Assembly: GCA_019243635.1 (NCBI GenBank) | Contig: JAFAUB010000045.1 | Location: 1-64,000 of the forward strand | Direction of reading: 5' to 3' | Source: Pseudonocardiales bacterium | GTDB taxonomy: Bacteria > Actinomycetota > Actinomycetes > Mycobacteriales > Pseudonocardiaceae | Length of the DNA: 64,000 nucleotides | Shown here: positions 54,018-62,745 of the stretch, piece after piece | How the letters are laid out: every line of letters begins with the position of its first letter | How positions within the stretch are numbered: the first letter of the stretch is position 1 | Made by a program: the position numbers and the translations under genes | The notes under the pieces: model-generated | Database searches by the model: none | The model's input: the letters and a program-made list of their open reading frames with translations, nothing else | What the model was told of the DNA's origin: nothing

Positions 54018-55264
54018 CGCTTCATGAACGGCGGAACGTCCACCTCGTCATCGTCGTCGAAGTCGTCGGTTACCGGTACCGCCCGACCCGGCACGCTCTT
54101 CGCCGGGCGGATCGGCGACACAGCGCCGCCCGGCCCGACGGAGCCGGTGGCAGGCTGCCATGCGGTGGGGTTGGACGAGGCCTGGCGCGGTGGGGCCGCA
54201 GCTGCGGGAGAGGCAGACCTAGGCGGCGGCCGGCTGGCCTGGCCAACCTGCCCGGCCTGGCCGCTGGCCACCGTTCGCGGAGCCACCGGCGTCGGGTCCA
54301 GCTTCTTGTGTGAAGGCCCGCCGGAGTCGAAACCAGCGGCTATCACCGTGACTCGCACCTCGTCACCCAGCGAGTCGTCGATCACCGTGCCAAAGATGAT
54401 GTTGGCTTCGGGATGCGCGGACTCCTGCACCAGCGAAGCGGCCTCGTTGATCTCGAACAGACCCAGGTCCGAGCCACCGGCGATGGACAGCAGGACACCG
54501 TGTGCCCCCTCCATCGACGCTTCCAGCAACGGCGAGTTGATGGCCTTCGCGGCGGCCTGCACCGACCTGCCCTCGCCTCGGGCGGACCCGATGCCCATCA
54601 GTGCGCTACCCGCCCCGGACATGACGCTTTTCACGTCGGCGAAGTCCAGGTTGATCAGACCAGGGGTGGTGATGAGGTCGGTGATGCCCTGGACCCCGGA
54701 GAGCAGCACCTCGTCCGCGGAGCGGAAAGCATCCATCAAGCTCACGTTGACGTCGCCGAGCTGCAGCAGCCGGTCATTGGGGATGACGATCAGGGTGTCG
54801 CACTCGTTTCGCAGCTCGGCGATACCGTCCTCGGCCTGACCGGCTCGCCGCTTACCCTCGAAGGTGAACGGCCTGGTGACCACGCCGATGGTCAGCGCAC
54901 CCAGCTTGCGAGCGATGTTGGCCACCACTGGAGCGCCACCGGTTCCCGTCCCGCCCCCCTCACCGGCGGTGACGAACACCATGTCAGCCCCTTTGAGAAC
55001 CTCCTCGATCTCCTCGCGGTGGTCCTCGGCGGCCTTGCGGCCGACCTCTGGGTTCGCCCCCGCGCCGAGCCCGCGGGTCAGCTCCCGGCCGATGTCGAGC
55101 TTGACGTCGGCGTCCGACATCAGCAACGCCTGGGCATCGGTGTTCACCGCGATGAACTCGACACCGCTGAGCCCGACCTCGATCATGCGGTTGACCGCGT
55201 TGACGCCACCACCGCCGATCCCGGCGACCTTGATCACGGCGAGGTAGTTGTGCGGGGGCGTCAT
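54014..55264 (-). CDS. ftsZ: Cell division GTPase FtsZ
   Basis: Tubulin homologue, 416 aa. N-terminal [18 protein letters not shown] signature [13 protein letters not shown], synergy-loop region [20 protein letters not shown], and a variable Ala/Pro-rich linker. The C-terminal peptide [12 protein letters not shown] binds SepF/FtsW partners. A ribosome binding site lies upstream (GGGAAGG, ~10 nt). Its upstream region is separated from ftsQ by a 2.5-kb two-gene island, which is unusual. Confidence 0.96.
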   Translation of the reverse strand: MTPPHNYLAVIKVAGIGGGGVNAVNRMIEVGLSGVEFIAVNTDAQALLMSDADVKLDIGRELTRGLGAGANPEVGRKAAEDHREEIEEVLKGADMVFVTAGEGGGTGTGGAPVVANIARKLGALTIGVVTRPFTFEGKRRAGQAEDGIAELRNECDTLIVIPNDRLLQLGDVNVSLMDAFRSADEVLLSGVQGITDLITTPGLINLDFADVKSVMSGAGSALMGIGSARGEGRSVQAAAKAINSPLLEASMEGAHGVLLSIAGGSDLGLFEINEAASLVQESAHPEANIIFGTVIDDSLGDEVRVTVIAAGFDSGGPSHKKLDPTPVAPRTVASGQAGQVGQASRPPPRSASPAAAAPPRQASSNPTAWQPATGSVGPGGAVSPIRPAKSVPGRAVPVTDDFDDDDEVDVPPFMKR

Positions 55265-55745
55265 CCGCTCGCGCCTTCCCTATCCATCCCATCGCCGCCC
55301 GACCCATCGCTATCCGACCTCGACCCATCGCTATCTGACACAGTGTGGCCTTCCTCGTCGCTGCCGGCACGCCGCCGACGTCCGGCCATCCCTCGTGCCT
55401 TCGGCGTGGCAGAACCCTCAACCTCATCTGAAGGATTAGAGTTATGTCAGCTTCGTATCCGGGGCGACCGTAGGCACCGCCACCGGCGGGGTCCAGCAGG
55501 CACGCCGGACGGGTCTGCGATCCGGTGAGGCGAGTGTATGCGGCGACCACATGTGGCGGCGCTAGGGTCGCTGCCGCGTGCGCTACCGCATCGGCCGGGT
55601 GCTTCTGCCGGGAGCGACCGGGTGCTTCGCCGGGTACGGACTCCGGTGGTGCCCCCCGACTGGTCGAGCTCAACCTCACCAGGTACGAGCGACGAGGCCG
55701 CCACGACCGGCTCGGCGGCTGCGGCCCGAAGAATCTGTCGCCGCG
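55265..55745. other. 481-nt region upstream of ftsZ
   Basis: No convincing gene. The proximal part holds direct repeats CGACCCATCGCTATC at ~55301-55335 (TAGCGATGGGTCG on the minus strand), likely within the ftsZ promoter/5' leader. The distal part (55440-55740) is GC-rich with chance frames only. Confidence 0.5.
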
Positions 55746-56612
55746 TCACACCTTGCACGACAGCGCCGCCATGTCGCTGTCTTTCGGCTTGAAGTGGCTC
55801 TCGAAGTCACCGCCAGGGGCGTCGCTACCCGGGTAGGCGGCCACCGCGTCTTGAAGTGTGTCCTGGAAGTCGCGCCGCCACTGCGTCCGCAGGTAGTCGC
55901 TGATCACCCCGTTGAGCTTGAGGCAGTCCGCGTGGTGATGCCCGAGCAACCCGATGCCGACGTACTGGAGCTCCCCGAAGACGCCCGGAAGGACGACCTT
56001 GAACCTTCCCGGATTGGCGCGCGTGTATCCGTAGAGGATAAGAGCATCGGTGAACACCGCGTCGGTGTTGTGCGCGCGGAGATCGTCGACACATTCCTTG
56101 GTAGTGGGATCCTTCGTCGACATGTTCGCGTCGGGGATGGTCACTTCCGCACCGGTGCCCGCCGCGACGGTACAGACACTCTTGCCGCTCAGGCTGTCCT
56201 TATCGGTGATGCTCGTGTCATCCGCGCGGACCAGCAACGCCTGCGGAGTGACCAGGTAGGGGCCCGCGAAGTCGATTCCCCGCTGATTGCGTGACGCCGT
56301 GATCGAGTACGTCGCGATGGCGATCGTCACGTTCCCGCTGTCGAGCATGCGCTCTCGGTCGGCGACGGTGAACGGCTTGGACGTCACCGGCGTGTGCAGT
56401 CGGGCTCCGATCGCGTTCATCAGGTCGATGTCGAAACCCGCCGGGTTGAGGTCGCCCACCGCGAAGCCCGGTGAGTCGTCGAGCACCCCGACGATGATCG
56501 TCCCCGTGAGGATGGACGGACCCGGGGACGGATCCGGCTTCGAAACACAACCAGCCAGCAGAACGAGTGCGCCGACGACGGTGAGCCAGCCCTTTGTTCG
56601 TACCCTGCGCAC
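55746..56612 (-). CDS. Extracellular solute-binding lipoprotein (SBP type 3)
   Basis: 288-aa lipoprotein: signal peptide ending LLAGCVSKP with lipobox LAGC. The mature part is a PF00497-type amino-acid binding protein: TIIVGVLDDSPGFAVGDLNPAGFDIDLMNAIG, SITASRNQRGIDFAGPYL, then SVCTVAAGTGAE. Such proteins feed amino-acid ABC transporters or sensors; no permease/ATPase is adjacent. Codon GC is lower than that of the ftsZ/ftsQ genes around it. Lies 22 nt after the next upstream gene, likely one operon inserted between ftsQ and ftsZ. Confidence 0.82.
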   Translation of the reverse strand: MRRVRTKGWLTVVGALVLLAGCVSKPDPSPGPSILTGTIIVGVLDDSPGFAVGDLNPAGFDIDLMNAIGARLHTPVTSKPFTVADRERMLDSGNVTIAIATYSITASRNQRGIDFAGPYLVTPQALLVRADDTSITDKDSLSGKSVCTVAAGTGAEVTIPDANMSTKDPTTKECVDDLRAHNTDAVFTDALILYGYTRANPGRFKVVLPGVFGELQYVGIGLLGHHHADCLKLNGVISDYLRTQWRRDFQDTLQDAVAAYPGSDAPGGDFESHFKPKDSDMAALSCKV

Positions 56613-56634
56613 ACGCCCTCCTTGGAGGTATCCG

Positions 56635-57366
56635 CTACTTGTTCTGGAGCTTCGCGCTCACTACCGACAGGTCCACGGCGCAGTTCTGATCGCCGCGAGT
56701 GTTCGTGACGGCGATGTCCACGTGGAGCTTCGCGGTCCCGGCGGGCACAGGCACCGAGGTCACGGTTCCGGAGCCGGCAGGGACCGTCCCACCATGGTTT
56801 CCCGCCGTGTCAGGTGTCACCGAGAGCGACGTATTCGGGACGCAAACTCCGATTTCGCCGTTGTGATCGGCGACCTGGAACACAAGTTCAAAGGTGTTTC
56901 TCTGGGCGGAGACGGCGACATCGAGCATGGCGTGGCCGCCCGGCAGTACGTCGATGTTCTGGCCCAGAATGACCGTTGAGAGCACGTCGACGGGTCGGTT
57001 GGCCCCGTAGTAGGACCAACCGGCCCACCCCACACTCACTCCGAAGTCCACCATCAGGATGACGGCGACAACTCCCTTGATGACCTTGCGGTCGATCGTC
57101 GGGAGCTTGGGGAGCTGGAAGACGCCGATGACGGCGGTGACGGCGGTGACGGCACCTCCGAGCGTCGCGACAACAGGCGAGGCGACGCTTGTCTTGACCG
57201 CGACGACGACGAGAAGCACGATCGCCCAGATCAACGCGACGGCATAGCCGAAGAATGCGCTCGTGAAAGTCTTCGATCGCCCATGACCGGCGGGTGGCTC
57301 CGCTGACGCCGAGTCGGGAGGTAGCTCCGGCTCCTTGCCCTGCCCAGCCCTATCCGAATTGATCAC
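56635..57366 (-). CDS. Membrane protein of unknown function
   Basis: 243 aa. A polar N-terminal ~30 residues, then three hydrophobic helices (FFGYAVALIWAIVLLVVVAV, VVATLGGAVTAVTAVIGVFQL, and KGVVAVILMVDFGVSVGWAGW). The extracytoplasmic C-terminal ~120 residues are rich in beta-strand, with VPVPAGTAKLHVDIAVTN and two Cys (one pair possible). No family recognised. It precedes the solute-binding lipoprotein by 22 nt and probably works with it. ATG 57366 chosen by length. Confidence 0.65.
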   Translation of the reverse strand: MINSDRAGQGKEPELPPDSASAEPPAGHGRSKTFTSAFFGYAVALIWAIVLLVVVAVKTSVASPVVATLGGAVTAVTAVIGVFQLPKLPTIDRKVIKGVVAVILMVDFGVSVGWAGWSYYGANRPVDVLSTVILGQNIDVLPGGHAMLDVAVSAQRNTFELVFQVADHNGEIGVCVPNTSLSVTPDTAGNHGGTVPAGSGTVTSVPVPAGTAKLHVDIAVTNTRGDQNCAVDLSVVSAKLQNK

Positions 57367-57778
57367 AAGGGGACCGCGCGATACATCGTTCGCCCTTCAC
57401 ATGTCCCAGGAACATGGTTCTCGGTTACCACCTCGACAACCACCCGAGCACCGGGCCGCGACACCACCCGGACGAGCGAGGGCTCTCGGAACCGAGGCAG
57501 CGTACAGAACATGACGTTCCCGACTCCGCACAGCCCTCGCAACAGGGCCTCCTCAAGTCGTTGACGTGAGCCTCCGAGAGTACCTCACAGTAACGGGAAC
57601 GGAGGTCACTCGACACGCCAGACCGAACGAAGATCACTGTTTGTGTGCGTTCGGCGACAGAATCCGTCGCCGAACGCACACAAACAGTGATCAACCCTGT
57701 AGCGACACCTCTTTCAGCAAACGGAGCGGCTCTGCTGTTGAGTTCGGGAGCGCGGAGAGCGTGACGCTTGGCGGCACG
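57367..57778. other. Intergenic region between ftsQ and the inserted gene pair
   Basis: 412 nt, less GC-rich. It contains the 27-bp palindrome at 57632-57692 and must hold the promoter of the membrane protein/lipoprotein pair (57367-57630). No gene or tRNA is visible. Confidence 0.5.
57632..57692. repeat. 27-bp perfect inverted repeat
   Basis: Arms 57632-57658 and 57666-57692 are exact reverse complements with a 7-nt loop (AGAATCC). The arms begin GATCACTGTTTG and end TTCGGCGAC. It starts ~87 nt after the ftsQ stop on the minus strand. It may be a strong transcription terminator or a mobile/REP-like palindrome; no U-tract follows. Confidence 0.85.
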
Positions 57779-58708
57779 TCAGGCGATGGTGGGCAAGGCG
57801 GGACTGGAGACGTCGTAGAGCGTGCCGGGCTGGGTGAGGAGCGGGCCGAGCACCGCCGCCTTGCGGTCGCCCTCCTCCACACCGCCCCAACGCACCTCCC
57901 GCGCGTCGCCTCTCCGCCCTGTGCCCAGTCGCAGCACGACGGCGGCTGGGGACTCCGCAGCTATCGAGTGGACCTGGACCCGCAGCCACTCGGGTAGCTC
58001 CGTCAGCACCGTCAGCGCGGCCACCGTCGCGGCGTCCCGGGGCCCGAGTCGGGCCACCCGCAGCTCCGGCAGACCGGGCGGTCCCACGGGCATCACCGCG
58101 TAGTCGGTTCCGGTGGCGTCCACCAGGTGCATGCCGTCACTGCGGCGCACGACCGCGACCGGGGTGCGTTCGGTGACCTCGATTCGCACCGTGCCATCCA
58201 CACCGCACCGCACCTGGACGCTCGCCACCCGCGGCAGCGCGGCTACCCGGGTCTCGACCGCCTTGGTGTCCAGCCACATCATCGGCGTGCCCAGCGGCAC
58301 GGCCGCTACCGCACGCACCACGTCAGCGGGAAGCTCTCTGGTGCCCACCACCTGCACGGAGCGGGCATCGAACAGTGAGCTACCCAGCGGCACCCATGCC
58401 ACGCCGCCGGCCAGGGTCAGCATCGCCGTCCCGGCGGCCAACCAGGGCCACCAGGTTCGCGGCCGCCAGGTTCGGGCCGGCCCAGACGGCTGCGCCGCGG
58501 TGGACGAGGCAGCGGCAGGCGCAGCCGTGCCCTGCGACGCGCGGGATCCGGCGACGCGCCGCGGCGCTGGTCGAGAGCGGGATGCCAGCCGTGCGGCGCC
58601 CTGGTCGCGGCTCGCGGCTCGGCGCTCCCGCAGGGCCGCCAGGGGCCGGGGAGTATCGCGCCAGGACTGGCGTCGCCGGCCCGAAGCTCCCAGACCACCG
58701 GCTCTCAC
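57779..58708 (-). CDS. ftsQ: Cell division protein FtsQ
   Basis: Bitopic divisome protein, 309 aa from GTG 58708. A basic disordered N-terminus, one TM helix (WWPWLAAGTAMLTLAGGVAWVP), the POTRA domain (FDARSVQVVGTRELPADVVRAV, GTPMMWLDTKAVETRVAALP, IEVTERTPVAVVR) and a beta domain. The start is uncertain: the frame is open to 59002 across ftsW, with no good ribosome binding site, and 58740-58793 carries a triple 18-nt repeat coding GRQGRS. murC and murG, normally between ftsW and ftsQ, are absent. Confidence 0.85.
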   Translation of the reverse strand: MRAGGLGASGRRRQSWRDTPRPLAALRERRAASRDQGAARLASRSRPAPRRVAGSRASQGTAAPAAASSTAAQPSGPARTWRPRTWWPWLAAGTAMLTLAGGVAWVPLGSSLFDARSVQVVGTRELPADVVRAVAAVPLGTPMMWLDTKAVETRVAALPRVASVQVRCGVDGTVRIEVTERTPVAVVRRSDGMHLVDATGTDYAVMPVGPPGLPELRVARLGPRDAATVAALTVLTELPEWLRVQVHSIAAESPAAVVLRLGTGRRGDAREVRWGGVEEGDRKAAVLGPLLTQPGTLYDVSSPALPTIA

Positions 58709-58739
58709 CGCTGTCCCGCCACCCGGGCGGCTGCGTCTG

Positions 58740-58793
58740 CCCTGCCGACCCGAACGGCCCTGCCGACCCGAACGGCCCTGCCGACCCGAACTG
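58740..58793. repeat. Three 18-bp tandem repeats between ftsQ and ftsW
   Basis: CCCTGCCGACCCGAACGG occurs three times in tandem. It lies just where murG and murC would be expected, at the ftsW/ftsQ junction. Confidence 0.8.
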
Positions 58794-58829
58794 CGGAGTC
58801 CGCCCCATCGAGGCAGCGGCCCCCTGTTG

Positions 58830-60215
58830 TCATCGCCTGCCTCGGCTACTTCGACCGGACGAGGTGGGCCAGGCTCCGGCGCGTGGTCGCGAGGCGGGAA
58901 CGTAGGGCACCGGCGGGCGTAGCCGCAGCAGCCGGGTGAGGACATCCGGGCGACCGGAACGGGTGAGCTCGTAGCGCAGCGCGGACACCGCCTGCGGTTC
59001 ATGCCGGGCGAAGTTGGCCAGCAGCCCGAAGGCCAGCATCGTCAGGGCGATGGAGGTGCCCCCCGAGGAGATCAACGGCAACGGGATCCCGGTAATCGGC
59101 AGCAAGCCGACCACGTACCCGATGTTGATCGCGGCCTGACCGACCAGCCACGTGGTCACGGTGGCGGCTACCAGCCTGATCCACGGATCGGTGTTGCGCG
59201 CGGCGATCCGAATCCCCACGTAGGCCAGCGTGCCGAACAGCAGCAGCACCACCAGGCAGCCCAGAAAGCCCAGCTCCTCCCCGATGATCGCGAAGATGAA
59301 GTCGTTGTACGCGTTGGGCAGGTAGTCCCATTTGGCGCTGCCCTGCCCCAGGCCCACCCCCCACCAGCCGCCGTCGGCCAGCGAGAACATCGCCTGGCGG
59401 GCTTGGTAAGCGGCGCCCTGGGGGTCGGCACCCGGGTTCAGGAAGGACACGATCCTCGCCGACCGGTAGCCGGCGATGCCGGCCATCGCGACCGCCCCGA
59501 CGAGCGCGGCGATCGCGATCGCGCCGAACAGCTCGCCGGGTGCACCGCCGAACCAGAGCAGCGCGAGCAGCACGACGGCCAGTGTGATCGTGGTACCCAG
59601 GTCGGGTTGCAGCATCACCAGCGCGAAGATCGTGACGGCCATCGGAACCAGCGGCACCAGCAGGTGCCGCCACTGGCGCGGCAGCACGCGTTTGGTGATC
59701 AACACGTGCGCGCCCCACAGGGCCAGCGCGAGCTTCGCGGGCTCCGAGGGTTGCAGGGACAGCGGGCCCAGCCGCAGCCATTTCTGCGCGCCGTTGATCT
59801 CGGCGCCCAGCGGGCTGAGCACCATGGCCAACAGCACCACGCACACCAGCAGGAACAGCCCACTGGTGCCGCGCAGCACCCGCACCGGTATCCGCAGCCC
59901 CAGCCAGAACAACACCAGCCCGAGTCCGCAGTACACCAGTTGTCGGACGAACACCGCATAGGATGAGCCCGCCCGGGTGTAGGACTCCACACTGGACGCG
60001 GAGAGCACCATCACCAGGCCGAACAGGGCCAACAGGCCGAAAACGGCGAGCACCAGGTGCAGCGAGGTGAGCGGCCGGGCCAACCAGCCGGTGAGCCGCT
60101 CGCGGGCAGCGACGACCCAACCCGGAGCCGACCGACCCTGGGCCGACCGACCCGGGACCAACCGACCTTGGGCCAACCGGCCCGCTGTCGTACCCGGCCG
60201 AGTGAATCCACTCAC
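58830..60215 (-). CDS. ftsW: Lipid II polymerase FtsW
   Basis: SEDS-family septal glycosyltransferase, 461 aa, about ten TM helices. Blocks: LVMVLSASSVESY, LRLGPLSLQPSEPAKLALALW, AVVLLALLWFGGAPGEL, and SLADGGWWGVGLGQGSAKWDYLP ... NDFIFAIIGEELGFLGC, ending ITGIPLPLISSGGTSIALTM. The N-terminus has degenerate repeats (AQGRLVPGRSAQGRSAPG). GTG 60215 overlaps the murD stop as GTGA. The C-terminal tail is basic. Confidence 0.94.
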   Translation of the reverse strand: MSGFTRPGTTAGRLAQGRLVPGRSAQGRSAPGWVVAARERLTGWLARPLTSLHLVLAVFGLLALFGLVMVLSASSVESYTRAGSSYAVFVRQLVYCGLGLVLFWLGLRIPVRVLRGTSGLFLLVCVVLLAMVLSPLGAEINGAQKWLRLGPLSLQPSEPAKLALALWGAHVLITKRVLPRQWRHLLVPLVPMAVTIFALVMLQPDLGTTITLAVVLLALLWFGGAPGELFGAIAIAALVGAVAMAGIAGYRSARIVSFLNPGADPQGAAYQARQAMFSLADGGWWGVGLGQGSAKWDYLPNAYNDFIFAIIGEELGFLGCLVVLLLFGTLAYVGIRIAARNTDPWIRLVAATVTTWLVGQAAINIGYVVGLLPITGIPLPLISSGGTSIALTMLAFGLLANFARHEPQAVSALRYELTRSGRPDVLTRLLRLRPPVPYVPASRPRAGAWPTSSGRSSRGRR

Positions 60216-61678
60216 CAGGCGACACCCAGCGCTGCGACAGCGGCGGCGAACGCCCGGCCACGATGTGCGTAGTCGGTGAACATATCCATCGACGCCGCCG
60301 CCGGGGCAAGGAGCACGACACCGCCTGGGCTGGCCAACTCGGCCGCTACTGCCACCGCCTCCATCATGGCGCCATCGTCTCCCGAATCCACCACCCGCAC
60401 CGGGAGGTTGGGTGCGTGTCGCGCCAGCGCGGCGGCGATCGTCGCGCGGTCGGTGCCGAGCAGCACAGCGCCGAGGAGCCGATCCCGGGTCTCGATGACG
60501 AGTGAGTCCACCTCGACGCCCTTGAGCAGCCCTCCGGCGATCCACACCACCCGGTGCCGGGCCAGCAGGGAGGCCCGCGCCGCATGCGGGTTGGTGGCCT
60601 TGGAATCGTCGACGTAGCACACCCCAGCGTGCTCGCCGACCAGCACACCACGGTGCCCCCCAGGGGTGAAGGCGCGCAGTCCCTGAGCGACGGCGGCCCC
60701 GGGAACCCCGATGCAACGGGCCAGCGCCGCGGCGGCCAGCGCGTTGGAAAGGTTGTGTGGGCCGGGCGGGCGGACATCGGCGATGCCGGCCAGGACCGTG
60801 CCTCCACAGTCACCGCTTCCGCCGCTCTCACCATCGACCCCAAGACCGGTGGTGAAGGCCCGGTCCACCAGCTTCTCCCGGTGCACACCGAGCTGGCCGT
60901 CACGTGGCTCGCTGGTGGTGAACTCGACCCCGCCGCGCCCGGCGGCCAGCCGCGTCGACCACTCATCGTCGGCGTTGACCACCGCCGTGGTGCCCTCGGC
61001 GTACACGCGGCCCTTGGCAGCGGCATATTCCGCCAGACAGCCGTGCCAGTCCAGGTGGTCAGCGGAGACGTTGAGCACCACGGAGGCCCGTGGGCTCAGC
61101 TCGCGCGACCAGTGCAACTGGAAGGACGACAGCTCCACAGCGAGCACTCGGTGGCCGGCGCGCACCGCGTCCAGCAGGGGGAGCCCGATGTTACCGCAGG
61201 CCACCGCATCCACCCCGGCGGCGCGCAGGATCGACTCCAGCATCCCCACCGTGGTGGTCTTGCCGTTGGTGCCGGTGACCACCAGCCACTCGGCCGGCCT
61301 GGGTCGCGCGCTGTCGATCCAGCGAGCCAGCGCCACGTCCCCGATCACCGGCACGCCGGTGCGTTGCGCGGCCACCAGCAGCGGATCGCCCGGCCGTAGA
61401 CCCGGGCTGGTCACCACCAGGTCGGTGCCCGGCGGCGGGGCGGCCAGCCCGGCGGCCAGCCGGACCGCGCCGTGGCGCGGGGTGACGGCGAGTGCCGCCA
61501 GCTGGGTGGGCGAGGAGTCGGTGACGGTGACCTCCGCGCCCAGTTCGGCCAGCACCCGGGCCACCGAGGCTCCTGTGATCCGCGCTCCGGCCACCAGCAC
61601 CCGGGCCCCGGCAAGGCACCCAGAAAAAGGCCCAGAAAAGGGACCGACATCGCTGATCGGCGCATGCACCACCCTCAC
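60212..61678 (-). CDS. murD: UDP-N-acetylmuramoyl-L-alanine:D-glutamate ligase
   Basis: Cytoplasmic Mur ligase, 488 aa. N-terminal Rossmann-like [20 protein letters not shown] loop [35 protein letters not shown] and the C-terminal [15 protein letters not shown] 61678 overlaps the mraY stop as GTGA; the end overlaps ftsW. Adds D-Glu to UDP-MurNAc-L-Ala, the step after MurC, whose gene is not here. Confidence 0.94.
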   Translation of the reverse strand: MRVVHAPISDVGPFSGPFSGCLAGARVLVAGARITGASVARVLAELGAEVTVTDSSPTQLAALAVTPRHGAVRLAAGLAAPPPGTDLVVTSPGLRPGDPLLVAAQRTGVPVIGDVALARWIDSARPRPAEWLVVTGTNGKTTTVGMLESILRAAGVDAVACGNIGLPLLDAVRAGHRVLAVELSSFQLHWSRELSPRASVVLNVSADHLDWHGCLAEYAAAKGRVYAEGTTAVVNADDEWSTRLAAGRGGVEFTTSEPRDGQLGVHREKLVDRAFTTGLGVDGESGGSGDCGGTVLAGIADVRPPGPHNLSNALAAAALARCIGVPGAAVAQGLRAFTPGGHRGVLVGEHAGVCYVDDSKATNPHAARASLLARHRVVWIAGGLLKGVEVDSLVIETRDRLLGAVLLGTDRATIAAALARHAPNLPVRVVDSGDDGAMMEAVAVAAELASPGGVVLLAPAAASMDMFTDYAHRGRAFAAAVAALGVAW

Positions 61679-62745
61679 CCGCCGGCCGCAGTCAGCCACT
61701 CGCCGTAGAACACGCCGGCGCCCAGCGCGCAGCAGATGGCCGCGAGCAGCCAGAACCGGATGATGACAGTGGTCTCGGGCCATCCGGCGAGCTCGAAGTG
61801 GTGGTGAAACGGCGCCATCCGGAACGGCCGGCGCCGGGTGGTCCGAAACACCGCCACCTGGATGACCACCGACAGCGCCTCGACGACGAACAGCCCACCG
61901 ATCACGACGAGGAGCAGTTCGGTGCGAGTGACCACGGACAGACCGGCCAGCAGCCCGCCGATGGCCAACGACCCGGTGTCGCCCATGAAGATCTTCGCCG
62001 GGGGGGCGTTCCACCACAGAAACCCGATGCACCCACCGACCGCGGCGGCGGCCACCACGGCCACGTCGAGCGGGTCGCGCACGGTGTAGCAGCCGGGAAC
62101 GGCCTGGATGGTGCAGTCCTGGGTGTACTGCCAGAACGAGACGATCACGTAGGTCACCAACACCATCGCCGCAGTCCCCGCAGCCAGCCCGTCCAAGCCG
62201 TCAGCCAGGTTCACCGCGTTCGACCAGGACGACACCAGCAGGTAGCTGAAGACCACGAACCCGACGACACCGAAGGACACCACGGCGACATCCCGCACGA
62301 AGGACAGGTGGGTCGAGGCCGGGGAGATGCCATCGCCGTCCCGGAAACCCATCGCCAGGATGCCGAACAGCACCGCGGCGAGCAGTTGCCCGACCAGCTT
62401 GGCGGTCTTGTTCAGGCCCAGGTTACGCTGCAACCGAACCTTGATCAGGTCGTCCAGGAAGCCGACCATCCCCAGCACCGTGGTGAGCAGCAGCACCAGC
62501 AGAGCCGACGCGGTGATGCCATGCCGGTTCACGGTGAGGTGCGCGACCAGGTAACCGCTCCACATCGCCAGCAGGATGGCCACTCCCCCCATGGTGGGCG
62601 TGCCCCGCTTGCAGTGGTGAGTCTGTGGTCCTTCCTGCCGGATCTCCTGACCGAAGCCCTGCCGGGTGAACAGCCGGATGAGGTAGGGCGTGAACAGGAT
62701 GGAGGCGAGCAGGGCGACTCCGGAGGCGACCAGGATGGTGCTCAC
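61675..62745 (-). CDS. mraY: Phospho-N-acetylmuramoyl-pentapeptide transferase
   Basis: Membrane enzyme making lipid I; 356 aa with ten TM helices. Conserved: [23 protein letters not shown] (Asp pair), [36 protein letters not shown], and [20 protein letters not shown] 62745 overlaps the murE stop as GTGA; normally murF lies between them. Coupled to murD by 4 nt. Confidence 0.95.
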   Translation of the reverse strand: MSTILVASGVALLASILFTPYLIRLFTRQGFGQEIRQEGPQTHHCKRGTPTMGGVAILLAMWSGYLVAHLTVNRHGITASALLVLLLTTVLGMVGFLDDLIKVRLQRNLGLNKTAKLVGQLLAAVLFGILAMGFRDGDGISPASTHLSFVRDVAVVSFGVVGFVVFSYLLVSSWSNAVNLADGLDGLAAGTAAMVLVTYVIVSFWQYTQDCTIQAVPGCYTVRDPLDVAVVAAAAVGGCIGFLWWNAPPAKIFMGDTGSLAIGGLLAGLSVVTRTELLLVVIGGLFVVEALSVVIQVAVFRTTRRRPFRMAPFHHHFELAGWPETTVIIRFWLLAAICCALGAGVFYGEWLTAAGG

